From positions 1-17,952 of the forward strand of contig JBBHKE010003239.1 of NCBI GenBank assembly GCA_037447655.1: DNA of 17,952 nucleotides. Reading direction: 5' to 3'. The stretch is from Zygnema cylindricum (lineage: Eukaryota; Streptophyta; Zygnematophyceae; Zygnematales; Zygnemataceae). How positions within the stretch are numbered: position 1 is the stretch's first letter; the number at the start of each line of letters is the position of its first letter. A program made the translations under genes and the position numbers. The notes beneath the pieces are model-generated. The model did no database searches, was not told the DNA's origin, and was given only the letters and a program-made list of their open reading frames with translations. Positions 1-8,807 of the stretch are shown here, piece after piece.

Positions 1-1122
1 AGCAATAATGGTGATAATAATTGTTCTAGTTATCACAAGGTATCATACAAAAAAAAAATCTAAATATATACTAGTAAATGTTAATTAGAAAAGTACAACG
101 ATACTAGTAAATTGTAACAAAAGAAATATTAAGTTAATAAAGCAAGGAATATTAAAAAAGAATTTCAATAAATAAATGATAGCGTTAACAACAAATAATA
201 GTAATAATGAATAAATAATAAAAAACAAACAAGAATAAAAAGAGATGAAGAACAATTGTAGTAATGAAGAACATTAGATGTTAGATGCTAAAAAATGGCA
301 ACTTAGTTTTAACTGAGAAATAATGTAACACATCTTTTGACTATTTATCGGCGATATTTGAAGCTTTTTTTTATGATAGTTATGTTTTCCGTTTGTACTG
401 CAAAATTGTCTTGTTTTTCTTATAATTTATATTTAAGAATGTTTATTTATAGAAAATGAGTTGGTGGAGGAGAGGGGCTAAAGGGGCTGGCGCATTGAAA
501 GTGGCATCAATCTGATATGCAAACATCACATTTTATGCTTTTGTTTCCTCTTAACTTTCATCTAGGTTATTTTTCCTTCAAAACTTGCGGATTATACTAT
601 TTTTTATTTAGTAAAAATGGTTGGGGGAGGAAGGGATTGTTACATAAGCTCTTTGGTATGATGTTTTGAAATTTTTTATTTCCCTAGATGTTAGCAAGTT
701 TTTTAATTGGTTTTACATTTTTTCTGTTTATTTCGATAACCCGTCAAAATTGTGCACAAATGGTATGTTTTGTTCCGGAAGAAAATATTCCAGTCATTTA
801 TTTTGATATTGATAGATGATTCATTTGAAGTAATAAATAAAATATACCCATAAAAATCAAGAAATATCGGTTGTAAACACATTTTTCATCTCCCTAGTAG
901 AATTTCTGTTAATCACACTTAATTTCAAATGCATAATACATGTGTAGAATTTTTTTTTTTAATTTGTAAAACTAACAATAAAATTATGTAACATAAAAGG
1001 TTTGTTTTCCGCACCTTTTGTATGTTCTGTTGTACATGAATCAAGGTTGGTGTCTTTTTAAACATGTTTATTATTTTAGAAGTTATAATGGATATCGATG
1101 GCTTGTCGAGTAATTTTATTTT
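1..1122. other. AT-rich stretch without a recognisable gene
   Basis: The region is AT-rich with many A and T runs. I find no long open frame with coding character, no RNA gene and no terminal-repeat pair. The only long frame that enters it is on the minus strand and is antisense to the EGF-like relic that follows. An upstream exon of that relic could lie here, but nothing identifies it. Confidence 0.5.
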
Positions 1123-1474
1123 ATGATGGCAAACCATATTTGCAGTTCCTTTCTTAAAAACCACTTCACCGGGCCGGGTCGCGGAGAGAACGGGCGTCCA
1201 TATTGTAGCCAAACAACAAACAATTGCCTGTTTGACCCAAGCCTTCAACCGAGTGTGCATCAAGTGATCAACGAAGTAAAAGCAATTGTGACGCGTTTTG
1301 CAACGCGACCCAACTAGGGGAGGCCCTTGCGAAGGAGATGGTATTTGCTTTAGTGGCACAAACGGGACATCATGTGCATGCGATGAAGGATACGACAATT
1401 CGGCCAACAAGTTCATTTGCAAATGTATGTCCTCTTTTGGTGAGGTGCAAATCATAAACCAATGCCTTATCTAA
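1123..1474 (+). pseudogene. EGF-like domain gene relic, frameshifted
   Basis: The first frame (1123-1317) gives about 64 residues ending in TAG. From about 1322 a second frame, offset by one base, runs to TAA at 1472-1474. The second frame contains the cysteine pattern of an EGF-like module: PCEGDGIC, then a C-x-C pair, then GY, eight residues and C. Bases 1373-1420 fit the common EGF signature C-x-C-x(2)-[GP]-[FYW]-x(4,8)-C exactly (CACDEGY, then a cysteine eight residues on). The six module cysteines start at codons 1328, 1346, 1373, 1379, 1418 and 1424. EGF modules occur in secreted or membrane-bound extracellular proteins. No signal peptide or membrane segment is visible. The block is more GC-rich than its surroundings. 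A splice-like AG lies at 1144-1145 and a donor-like G|GTGAGG near 1440, so it could be an exon fragment. The frame break and short open length argue for a pseudogene or partial exon. A 176-codon frame on the opposite strand (925-1455) is less convincing because it shows no domain. Confidence 0.5.
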
Positions 1475-1966
1475 AACAATAACCACGGCCTTTTGACATT
1501 TTTTTATTATATGTGCATTCAATTAGATATTTATGGTATTATCTTTGTGCATGATAGTAATGTTGTGGCTATTGAAGTTTTTAATTATAAAAATTGCAAA
1601 AGAATTTTACAGGTAGCAAATTTAATTTATTGAATGAGATCTTACGAAGATGGCCAATTATACGTGGGAAAAATTATATTTTTAGTTTTCTATATTAAAA
1701 CACAATCATCACAATTGATAGGTATGCGTGGGAATATTTTTGTTTCCAAACAAATATTTTATTTCGCGGTGAACACATTATATTGAGTCATTTTCTCCTT
1801 TGCATATGTTATGGATGTAGAAAAAACAAGTTTCAAAGATATTTCATGTCTACACCAAAACAAAAAAATGATCTCGATTTTTTTGAAAAAAAATCTTGAT
1901 GTTGCCTGTTTAATTCGGTGTTAGAAAATATTATAGCCAAAAAACAATTGTTAGTTGGCAAGTATG
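1475..1966. other. AT-rich spacer
   Basis: Nothing recognisable is seen between the EGF-like relic and the polypyrimidine tract. The stretch has A/T runs and no supported coding frame. Confidence 0.45.
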
Positions 1967-2132
1967 GTCCTGCCCTCCCGCTCTCTGCCCCTTTGCCCCA
2001 ATTTACTTGCCCCAGTTTTTCCCTCTCTCTTCCCCTTTGTAACTCTATTCTTCTCTCTCATCTGCCCGTCTATCCTATAATTCCCCCTAATTTTGTTTTC
2101 CTCCCTCCATCCCTCATTTCTCGCCTCTTTGT

Positions 2133-2161
2133 GGCGATGGCGTCGACCCGACGCCATCGCC
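2133..2161. repeat. GC-rich hairpin island 1 in the pyrimidine tract
   Basis: A perfect 13-bp inverted repeat: GGCGATGGCGTCG at 2133-2145, loop ACC, and its complement at 2149-2161. It stands out sharply from the surrounding C/T-only DNA. Confidence 0.85.
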
Positions 2162-2448
2162 GAGGTGTCGCCATTTCCCCCTTTCCCTCCCTCTCATTTT
2201 GTCCCCATCTATCTCGTTTTCCCCTCTTCTTTCCCCGCCGTGACACTCCTCTTACACCTCTCATCTGCCCTTATCTCCATCTCTCCCTCTACTTTTTGTT
2301 TCTTCTACCCTCGATCCCTCATTTCCCACCACTCAGCCCTCCTCTCCCACTTTTATTTCCCTTTTCATTTTGCCCCTCTACCTCCCTCTTTCTCTATTTT
2401 TTCTCTATTTTTTTCCCTCCCCCCATTCCTCATTTTCCACCTCCCTAT

Positions 2449-2477
2449 GGCGATAGCGTCAACCCGACGCCATCGCC
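2449..2477. repeat. GC-rich hairpin island 2
   Basis: A 12-bp stem with one mismatch: GGCGATAGCGTC at 2449-2460 pairs with GACGCCATCGCC at 2466-2477. It is a diverged copy of island 1, and the downstream GAG-TGTCGCC-like flank is also shared. Confidence 0.8.
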
Positions 2478-2643
2478 GAGTTGTCGCCGATCTGACAACA
2501 ACTCTATTTCTCCCCTTCCCTCACTCTCATTTCCCCCCACTCAGCACTTCTCTCTGACCTTTTTTCCTTTCATTTGCCCCTCTATCTCCCACTTTCCCTC
2601 TATTTTTTTCCCTCCCTCTATCGTTTATTTCTCACCTTTCGTC

Positions 2644-2670
2644 GCGATGGCGTCGGCCCGACGCTATCGC
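2644..2670. repeat. GC-rich hairpin island 3
   Basis: GCGATGGCGTCG at 2644-2655 pairs with CGACGCTATCGC at 2659-2670 with one mismatch. It is the third copy of the hairpin seen at 2133 and 2449, and the preceding 'ctcattt-ctc-acc' type pyrimidine word is also shared. Confidence 0.8.
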
Positions 2671-4050
2671 CGATCCGTTGCCAATTTGCCCACAACTCTA
2701 TTATCCCTTTTCCCTCCCTCTGATTTTTTACCCCTCTTTCCGATCCTCTTTCCTCCCTCTTTGCCCATTTGTCCCACCAATCTTTCCCCTTCCCCCTCCT
2801 TTCACCAATCCATCCCTCTCCCCACCCTCTGCCTCTACATCTTTCTCCCTCCTACTATTTCATTCTCCCCGCACTCCCTCCCCTATTTCCCACTTCTAAC
2901 CCCCACTTGCTCCTCTATGTCTTTCCCTCCCACTATTTCATTCTCCCTTCCCTCTCTCCCCATTTCCCACTTCTATCCCCCCCTCGCTAAGTTTTCTTTT
3001 TTCCCCTCCCCCTTTTCTCTCCTCTTCCCCTTCCACCCATTTCTGTTCCGCCAACCCTTTCTTTCTCATTCCCTTCTCTCTCCATCCGTCCATCTTTCCC
3101 TCTCTCTCTCATTTTCTCCTCCCCTTTCTTTATCTCCCCACTTTTTTATCTTTTTATCTTCCCTTATCCCCCTTTCAACCTCTCTCTCTATCCCCTTCCC
3201 TTTCGTCCCCTTTCCCTTGTACTCTCTCTTTCCCTCTACTACTTTTTCTATATCTCTCTCTATCTCTCTTCATCTCATCCGCCCCCTTTCGCGGTTGTGC
3301 TCTAATCCTATCTCCCCCTCTTCTCTCTCTCCCCTTCTTTCCCTCCCTCTCTCCTTTTTTCCCTCCTCTCTCTTTCCTCATTTTTTTTCCTCTATTCTTA
3401 CCTTCTATCTTCCTCTTTGTCCCACTCTCTCCCTCTCCCCCTCTTTCTCCCTCCATATCTCCCTCCCTCTCTTCATCTCTCTTATTCTCTACTTCTCCCT
3501 TCTCCTCTCCATTTCTGTCTTTCTCGCCTTCTCCTCTTTTTCCACCCCTGTCTCTCTCTCTCCCTCTCTTGCCCTCCCCCTCTCATCCCCTACCTCTCCC
3601 CTTTTTTTTCCACCCTTTTCTCTATTTTTCCCTCTTTCTCCCACCTTGTTTTGCTCCCTCTCTCCCATTTCTTCACCATCACTCTCACCTCTCCTCTCCC
3701 TCAAAGCCTCTCTTTTTCTCTCTTCCTCTTTGCCCCCTCCTCGCTTCATATCTCCATCCCCATCATTATCCCTCTATCCCCCTCTCTTTTCGTCTCCATC
3801 CCCCTCTCTTCCATCCTCTCGGATAATCAGTCGTTGAAGTCCATCCACTTTTCACCGAAGATCAACAAACTTTCGTTGGAGATCGACGAAATTTGTAGGA
3901 ATTTTTCAAAAAATATGTCACCTACCCTTAGAGGAGGATCCCTAACTCTTGTCAGTTTTGGAGTTGGTGGAAAAACGACAACTATATTTTCCTAGGAGAT
4001 ACGTAGCTCGTTCGCCCTAAAACCCCGAAATCGCTTTATTACCTTTTCTC

Positions 4051-4377
4051 TCATTCTTTGAAATTTGTCACCTTCTTTGTCTTCTTGCACATGTGGAAAA
4101 TGCTATTAAGTCTTGGGTCCCAAATATGAAATATGTGTTGTGGTTTATAATTATCTAAGCCCCTAGCCCTTTCGGGATTTGCGTACCTCCATTCTGGAGG
4201 CCAATCTGTAGGGGGTGTAAAATAGAAACGTGAGAGGCAGGAGGCATCTATTGCTCCATGTTGCCCTGTAGGTGCGGGGAACCTCCATTCTGGCTCTTCA
4301 TGCCTTGTGTGAATTTGCGAGAGATCTCTTTGGTTCTCACGCCAAGACTGAATTGGGGAGAGGTCTCTTTGGTTCAT
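4051..4377 (-). pseudogene. Duplicated E6 tail joined to E7, left copy
   Basis: A 108-codon open frame. It begins with two in-frame copies of a 13-residue unit (NQRDLSPIQSWRE and NQRDLSQIHTRHE), continues with PEWRFPAPTGQHGAIDA, FYFTPPTDW, PEWRYANPERARGLDNYKPQ, and ends with IWDPRLNSIFHMCKK-TKKVTNFKE. The last part matches the E7 copies in the right arm. About 200 bp present in the right arm between the two parts is missing here. It arose from a 239-bp tandem duplication of the end of E6. No family is recognised. Confidence 0.45.
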
Positions 4378-4636
4378 GGGCAGTTAAGATAATTTCAACT
4401 CTAAAAGAGAATTTGAAGATCCCACCTCCATCACAAATGCCAATCTGTAGGGGGTATAAAATAGAAAGGTGAAAAGTAGAAGGCATCCATTGTACCATGT
4501 TGCCCTATAGGTGCGGAGAACCATCGGTCTAGCTCGTCACGCGTGAGGTGAATTGGCAAGAGGTCTCTCTGGTTCACGGACAGTAAAGTTAATTTTAACT
4601 CTATAAAAGGATTTGAAGATCCCACCTCGATCACGT
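4201..4636. repeat. 239-bp tandem duplication, left arm only
   Basis: CCAATCTGTAGGGGGT occurs at 4201 and again at 4440 and is followed by similar sequence to GATCCCACCTC at both unit ends. The first unit has an internal 39-bp direct repeat (TGAATTTGCGAGAGATCTCT from 4310, and the related copy from 4349), which is in frame and gives a 13-residue protein repeat. The right arm has a single unit. Confidence 0.85.
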
Positions 4637-5058
4637 CGTCGTCAATATTGAAATTAGTTTCTTTTTGCCGCTCCGTACTTTCTGTTGATTGCTCGTCTTT
4701 CGTAGACTCATCTTCCTCGTATTACGAAACCTTTATGTCACCCTCCAATGTGTGGTAAGTAGAGTTTGACCCTTCCAAAAGTTTATCCCCATCAACAATG
4801 GGTTCGTCAATGGGTTCGCCCATCCACTGTACAGATGGTTCGTACTTTGCATCATCAATGTTGTTGCAAGTACTAGATAGCCCTATATCAAATTCAAAAT
4901 ATAAGGGTTGCAAAGGGCGTCTTCTCCTTCTCTCTTCTCGTGCCTGTACTATGCGATCTCCAATTGTATGTCATTCTTCGAAGGCGTTTGCTGGAACGGG
5001 AGGTTATTGACCATGTTGACGGGTAATATGATTAAGTAAAAAATCTATGGTGACCGTT
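4431..5058 (-). pseudogene. Block E6, left copy: acidic segment plus 'W-PIGQHG' segment
   Basis: Begins after an AG shared with the right arm (minus strand GAG|AACG at 5059/5058). The first part reads IFYLIILPVNMVNNLPFQQ and KNDIQLEIA, and stops where the right copy has a GAG codon. After a two-base length difference in a purine run the main part reads PLYFEFDIGLSSTCNNIDD, PIDEPIVDGDKLLEGSNS, a TAA, then YEEDESTKDEQS and DDDVIEVGSSNPF. It then continues as LLSVNQRDLLPIHLTRDELD, RWFSAPIGQHGTMDAFYFS and PFYFIPPTDW. The middle is strongly acidic. Stops and frame changes make it non-functional as it stands. The family is not recognised. Confidence 0.5.
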
Positions 5059-5133
5059 CTCAGTTCCGATGTAAAAAAGACAAGTAAAACATAAGAGACG
5101 GGATATTGAAAGTAGTACGCTTACCTTCAAAGT

Positions 5134-5276
5134 AGAAATAGATGTAGGAAGGTTTACGAAATGTAATTTGCGTACGCCGTTACAACATACACATAGACAT
5201 AACGTGGATTACGTGATAATTTTCGTGTACGTCCAAAGTTGACGTAGGCTTTGAAGTATGTATGAATAAAAATCGC
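5134..5276 (-). pseudogene. Block E5, left copy, ending in a splice donor
   Basis: Read on the minus strand it gives YSYILQSLRQLWTYTKIIT, a stop, then NGVRKLHFVNLPTSISTLK, ending directly at a donor-like TTTGAAG|GTAAGC. The same frame in the right arm (11395-11545) gives MIQTVRQLRTYVSFIS and SVRKLDFVNLRTSICTF. The shared VRKL-FVNL-TSI words and the shared donor support an ancestral exon. One internal TAA disables this copy. The family is not recognised. Confidence 0.4.
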
Positions 5277-5514
5277 GTAAAAATGTGACGTCGATTGGCC
5301 TTCCAACTTCTATTCGAATCCCCAAACACTTCTATTTAAATTGAAAGTGAATCCCCATTCTAATGAGACGCTCGAAATTATACATTTTGTGTACAAGGTG
5401 ATTTAGAATTGGTATTGAGCTATAAATCGTTTAGAGCGCGCGAAAATTCAAATTTAAATTTGTAATTTTTACGTCTCATATATCTCGCCCACATTCACAA
5501 GTTGGCAACTTCAG

Positions 5515-5662
5515 CGACAAAGATGGCGTTAGCGACGCCACGTCGCCGATGCCGCCTCATTCTCCTCAACGATGACGACGCGAGTGCGTCGCCATGTCGT
5601 TGTCGCTAACCTTTGTTGTTGTTGTTTGTTTGCCCACCTTACCCTAAAAAACTGACACTAAT
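5515..5662. repeat. CpG-rich block, left arm
   Basis: A GC- and CpG-rich island in an AT-rich arm, with dyad-like words (GATGGCGTTAGCGACGCCA) similar in style to the GGCGATGGCGTCG hairpins of the pyrimidine tract. Its homologue is 11040-11165. On the minus strand it reads GKVGK and, in another frame, ATTTWRR, which also occur in the right copy, but it is broken by stops. Confidence 0.5.
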
Positions 5663-6084
5663 TTAAATCGACGATAGCATCTGTTCCTTATTGTTTACTA
5701 TCTTCCACAACATTTTATTCTTACCTACATTGGTCATTTTTTTTTTTGCTCATTTAGATTACGTACCTCTATAATATCCTCTAAGGCGTTGTCGGCCTAT
5801 GAAAATGTTTGTCGAAGAAAGCAATCGGGGACTTCGACTCGATCTCGGTGGAAAAGGTAGGTGTTCTTATAATTTTCAACCCCCCTTTGTACCAATAAAA
5901 CCTCCAAATAGACAGAGGTGAGAAAAAAAAGATACATGTATGCGTTCACCCTTCTCCTTACTTGCACAATATGCGCTTCAAAAGCCTTTTTAACATTCGA
6001 GTTTTGTTATATCAATAAAAGTTTATTAACGAAAAAAACATATATAAGTATTATTTGTAAACGTTGTAATTGAATAGAAAGCCA

Positions 6085-6378
6085 TCAAGAAGGGAAGTTG
6101 TCACCCTTTGCTCTTAGCTGCCGTTGCATCTGCCCCTCCCATTGCGTGTGTCTTGGAGTTTGATTAAATTCCAAGACTGAAAAACGCTGCATAGATGACG
6201 CGAAAGTGGGTGTGGTAATCCGTATTTTTTTCATCATTCGATGACTTCGGAAATAAAAATAAGTCGTACCTATGCATGGATCACAATTGTTAATAGAAAA
6301 ATAAAATTTTCAATAAAATTATAGTTACAAAAGCGAATTGAGTTTACAAGTACAATTGTTTCAGCATACCATGACTCT
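6085..6378 (-). pseudogene. Blocks E3/E4, left copy
   Basis: E3 begins after a conserved poly-T plus AG acceptor at 6379-6390 (minus strand) with the word AGAGTCATGG and reads ESWYAETIVLVNSI. A conserved donor-like CTT|GTAAAC follows in both arms. E4 (6085-6270) is open for 61 codons to TGA at 6085-6087: TTYFYFRSH, MKKIRITTPTFASS, FSVLEFNQTPR, QWEGQMQRQLRAKGDNFPS. It is basic and glutamine-rich. The right copy has exactly the same 186-bp length and the same final TGA. The left E4 has no internal stop. The family is not recognised. Confidence 0.5.
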
Positions 6379-6618
6379 CTAAAAAAAAAATCCAAGCATC
6401 CCCAACCATTTTTTTTTTCATGTGAAATAAGTATAGTAGTCATATAGAAATCCCTTCAACAGGACAAAGGTTCCAATTCCTATTTCGGATAACACCGAAA
6501 TGTTTTTTTCGGCCGTTCAACATTCGAAATAACAACGCATAGTTAGTTGTTATAAGCTCTAAACAATGACATTGTCTGTGGTATTTTTTACAAAAAAAAT
6601 AACCTAAAATAGATATAC

Positions 6619-7053
6619 CTTGTTAGTCTTGGCGTTCATGTCCAAAAATTTGAGCAGGTGGCAAGACGTGGAACCTACACTACCCAGTTCTATGTAAATA
6701 AAATCGCATAAGTTCATTGTTCGGGCATTGTTTCCCCTGCCGGCAGCAAAATGGGTTAAAAGAGTAATGCCATGGGCCTTCATGTTCTCATGCACAAAAT
6801 CCATTGTCGTACAGACTTCAAGCCATTTTCTACTCATTTCTTTAAGTTGCTTGCCGTTATACCCGTCACCAGTAGCCTCCGATTCTCGATCAAAATGTTT
6901 CCGTTTACACCTCACACAACTCGGGCGAATCATTCTTTTTATACTAGTTGATGTATAAGGTCCATTTTTGACGTCTTCATATGTCATCCCTATGATATCG
7001 CATTGTATTTTATAGAATAAACTTAAATTTTTTTATTAAGGCCTGTAAAAAAC
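6619..7053 (-). pseudogene. Block E2, left copy: 435-bp exon of unknown family
   Basis: Bounded by an acceptor-like CACAAG at 7054-7059 (minus strand) and a donor-like AACAAG|GTATAT at 6619/6618. The interior is open over most of its length: CDIIGMTYEDV, then a CVRCKRKHFD stretch with a C-x2-C pair, GDGYNGKQL, SRKWLEVCTTMDFVHENM, ITLLTHFA, NLCDFIYIELGSVG, LLKFLDMN. Near the 5' end the reading shifts by one base relative to the right copy, so this copy is also damaged, although it is the better preserved of the two. The right-arm homologue is 9610-10043 (434 bp). I do not recognise the family. Confidence 0.55.
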
Positions 7054-7597
7054 CTTGTGTTTGCAAAAAACAAAATAATAAAACAAAATAAACAAAGTAG
7101 AACCATACTTTAGCTAATGTCAATTTTTTTTCATGCACGAAACTAAAACTTGTATGGTTTTCCACTGTCTCACCCACAGTCGCCACACCATTTCATTCTT
7201 AAACTGTTATTCAATTCATAATATTGTTTGGCTGTTTGAAAAAACACCAATGTCTAACGTACCTGTTGTTGATGAGCAAATTAAAGGATTAACTGAATTC
7301 TGTTGAATTATTAGTCTCTAAATAAAGCTCATACATGTGAGGCCCATTCGTTCAAATATTTCTCCCCACTATTTTTTGAAAAAAATTAAGATGAAAAATA
7401 TTCCATTTCTGAATTTGTCACTTCTCATTCTCAACTCACCAGTTTTGTAGAATAACACACATCACAAAAAACAAACCCTTAACATTTTAAAACAAATAAG
7501 TCAAGACAAAAAAACAAGACAAAAATAAATATACCACTACCATTCTTGAGTTCAATGATCGTTCAAAAATGTTTAAACCCACCGAAATCAATTATAG

Positions 7598-7783
7598 TTA
7601 TGTTATAATTTTGCAAGACAAATTATACTGTTGAATGCGTCGCGTGTACTTTTGAAACCGTCTCTGTTTGACAAACTTCCTGTCGTCTGGATTCAATTGT
7701 AGTCGGAGTAAAATCGGCTGGTGTTTCCAGGTGCGTCTATTATCGTTTTCGCCGTCCATATCGCAATCGGCATATTTTGACAC
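7598..7783 (-). pseudogene. Block E1, left copy: acidic exon-like segment
   Basis: First exon-like block in outward reading order for the left gene copy. It shares the words DGENDNR with the right copy's DDENDNRG. After a one-base frame change the same reading continues as PADFTPTT-type sequence that aligns with SPVDLTPNT of the right copy, followed by a shared VCQ and STV. The left copy is frameshifted in mid-block, so it would not give a full-length product. The family is not recognised. Confidence 0.45.
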
Positions 7784-7982
7784 TACTCATTCACGTCCAT
7801 TTTTCCTCTTAGGCACTGAATGTTTCTACTATTTGTATTTGTTCTTTGGCCACTTAAACGTTCAAAATGTTTAAATTCGACCCTACGGCTTTGGGCCTTA
7901 CCCGCAAAGGTTTCTATATAACACACTGAATAATAACTATGACATATAAGCTAAACAACACCAAATTTGTTTGTGTGGGAGA

Positions 7983-8035
7983 TTAAAGAAAGTAGAAACG
8001 AGAGAAGGAGAGAAAGAGAGAGCAAGAGAAACGCA
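7983..8035. repeat. GA-rich microsatellite on the left side of the apex
   Basis: A GAGA/AGAAAG-rich stretch that is the inverted counterpart of the much longer CT array at 8430-8680. In the orientation of the left gene copy (minus strand) it reads as CT-rich sequence upstream of block E1. Confidence 0.75.
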
Positions 8036-8160
8036 AAGAAAAAAAATGCAAAAAGGGTACAAAAAAGAATAATTTTGTCAAAAATCATGATGATAAGCAC
8101 ACGAAAAAATGCTAAAAGCGGAAAAAAAAAAAACTGTTTTAGGTTGAAAACGACCGTCCA

Positions 8161-8289
8161 GAAGACACGATGTCTTCCCAACAGTAGACTTTCTATCTAA
8201 AACAATTTTAATTTTTTTTTCCGTTTTTACCATTTATTTGTGTGCTATTTATCGTGATTTTTGAGGAAATAATTCCCTTCGATAACTTC
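8161..8289. other. Apex (loop) of the giant inverted repeat, with internal direct repeats
   Basis: The dyad centre, estimated from the closest matching words, is near 8225. The apex is not itself symmetric. It holds direct repeats: CTTCCCAACAGT occurs at 8174-8185 and again at 8286-8297 (112 bp apart), and a 'ttgattttTGAGGAA-TTATTCC' type segment at about 8250-8278 recurs at about 8370-8395. The tip therefore contains an extra direct copy of arm sequence. Confidence 0.7.
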
Positions 8290-8429
8290 CCAACAGTCGT
8301 CATTCAACCTACAACAGTTTTATCTTTTTTTTTTTTCATATTTTACCTCTTTTTTCGTATGGTTATCATTTTGATTTTTGAGGAAGTTATTCCATTTTTA
8401 ACCTTTTTAAGATCTATTCTTTTTTGTGT

Positions 8430-8571
8430 CTTCTCTCTCTCTCTCTCACTCTCTCTCTCTCTATCTATCTCTCTCTCTCTCCTTCTCTCTCTCTCTCTCC
8501 ATCTCTCTCTCTCTCCCATCTCTCTCTCTCTCCATTCTTTCGTCTCTCTAATCTCTCTCTTAAGGTCTCTC

Positions 8572-8660
<89 letters not shown>

Positions 8661-8690
8661 AATTTTATCTTATCTTTTTCTTTCTCTCTT
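8430..8690. repeat. (CT)n microsatellite on the right side of the apex
   Basis: About 260 bp of near-pure CTCTCT with occasional ATCT, CCAT and TTCT interruptions. It lies just upstream of block E1 of the right gene copy, on the sense strand. CT-rich 5' leaders are common in plant genes, so it may descend from a promoter or leader region. The S/L-rich frames through it are low-complexity artefacts. It is several times longer than its left-arm partner. Confidence 0.9.
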
Positions 8691-8807
8691 TCTCCTTTTT
8701 CCTTAGGCTATCCGCCTCGAATACCTCTCTCTCTCATCCACTTCCACAGGGGCATTTAGTGACGGCTTAATGTCATTGTTGTTATAGGGAGTTTTATATG
8801 GAAACCC

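Larger units (their letters stand above)
1967..3826. repeat. Polypyrimidine tract of about 1.86 kb (C/T on the plus strand)
   Basis: The plus strand is almost purely C and T, built from degenerate words such as CCCTCC, TCTCTC, CCCATTT and TTTTCCC. Because all stop codons need purines, it is open for over 600 codons in one frame and for long runs in the others. These frames encode only S/P/L/F-rich low-complexity sequence and should not be read as a protein. Three GC-rich hairpin islands interrupt the first third. The 3' edge runs into the left end of the giant inverted repeat at about 3816. A short, purine-rich version (about 13255-13322) sits at the mirror position outside the right arm, so the tract appears to belong to the duplicated unit and to have been retained or expanded mainly on the left. 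Polypurine-polypyrimidine DNA of this kind can form triplex (H-DNA). Confidence 0.85.
3816..8160 (-). repeat. Left arm of the giant inverted repeat
   Basis: Read on the minus strand, this arm matches 8290-13262 read on the plus strand, in the same order throughout. Anchor pairs: outer end CTCTCGGATAATCAGTCG (3820) against the complement at about 13242-13258; the CpG-rich block 5515-5660 against 11040-11165; exon blocks E1 to E7 (listed separately); and the apex word CTGTTTTAGGTT (8134-8145) against AACCTACAACAG (8306-8317). Identity varies by block; it is good within exon-like blocks and patchy between them. Intron-like stretches without coding sense are 7054-7597, 6379-6618 and about 5660-6084. 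The arm is somewhat shorter than the right arm. Confidence 0.9.

Noticed and set aside
925-1455. 176-codon minus-strand open frame
   Set aside because: It is antisense to the EGF-like relic, has no visible domain and extends into AT-rich noncoding DNA.
1918-3837. 639-codon plus-strand open frame
   Set aside because: It runs through polypyrimidine DNA, which cannot form stop codons. The product is only S/P/L/F low-complexity sequence and the other two frames are also long and open.
4431-5058. Possible methyl-CpG-binding-like domain in E6 (W-PIGQHG-DAFYFSP)
   Set aside because: The resemblance is limited to a D-x-YYxSP-like word. The basic DNA-contact residues and the following serine/arginine pattern of the family are not seen.
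5310-5330. TTCGAATCCCC resembling a tRNA T-loop
   Set aside because: No acceptor stem, D-arm or anticodon arm can be built around it, and the right-arm homologue does not keep the motif.
7951-8200. Overlapping 76- and 77-codon frames on both strands at the apex
   Set aside because: They translate purine- or pyrimidine-rich simple sequence and poly-A/poly-T runs.
8242-8759. S/L-rich plus-strand frames of 154 and 111 codons
   Set aside because: They translate a (CT)n microsatellite in two frames.
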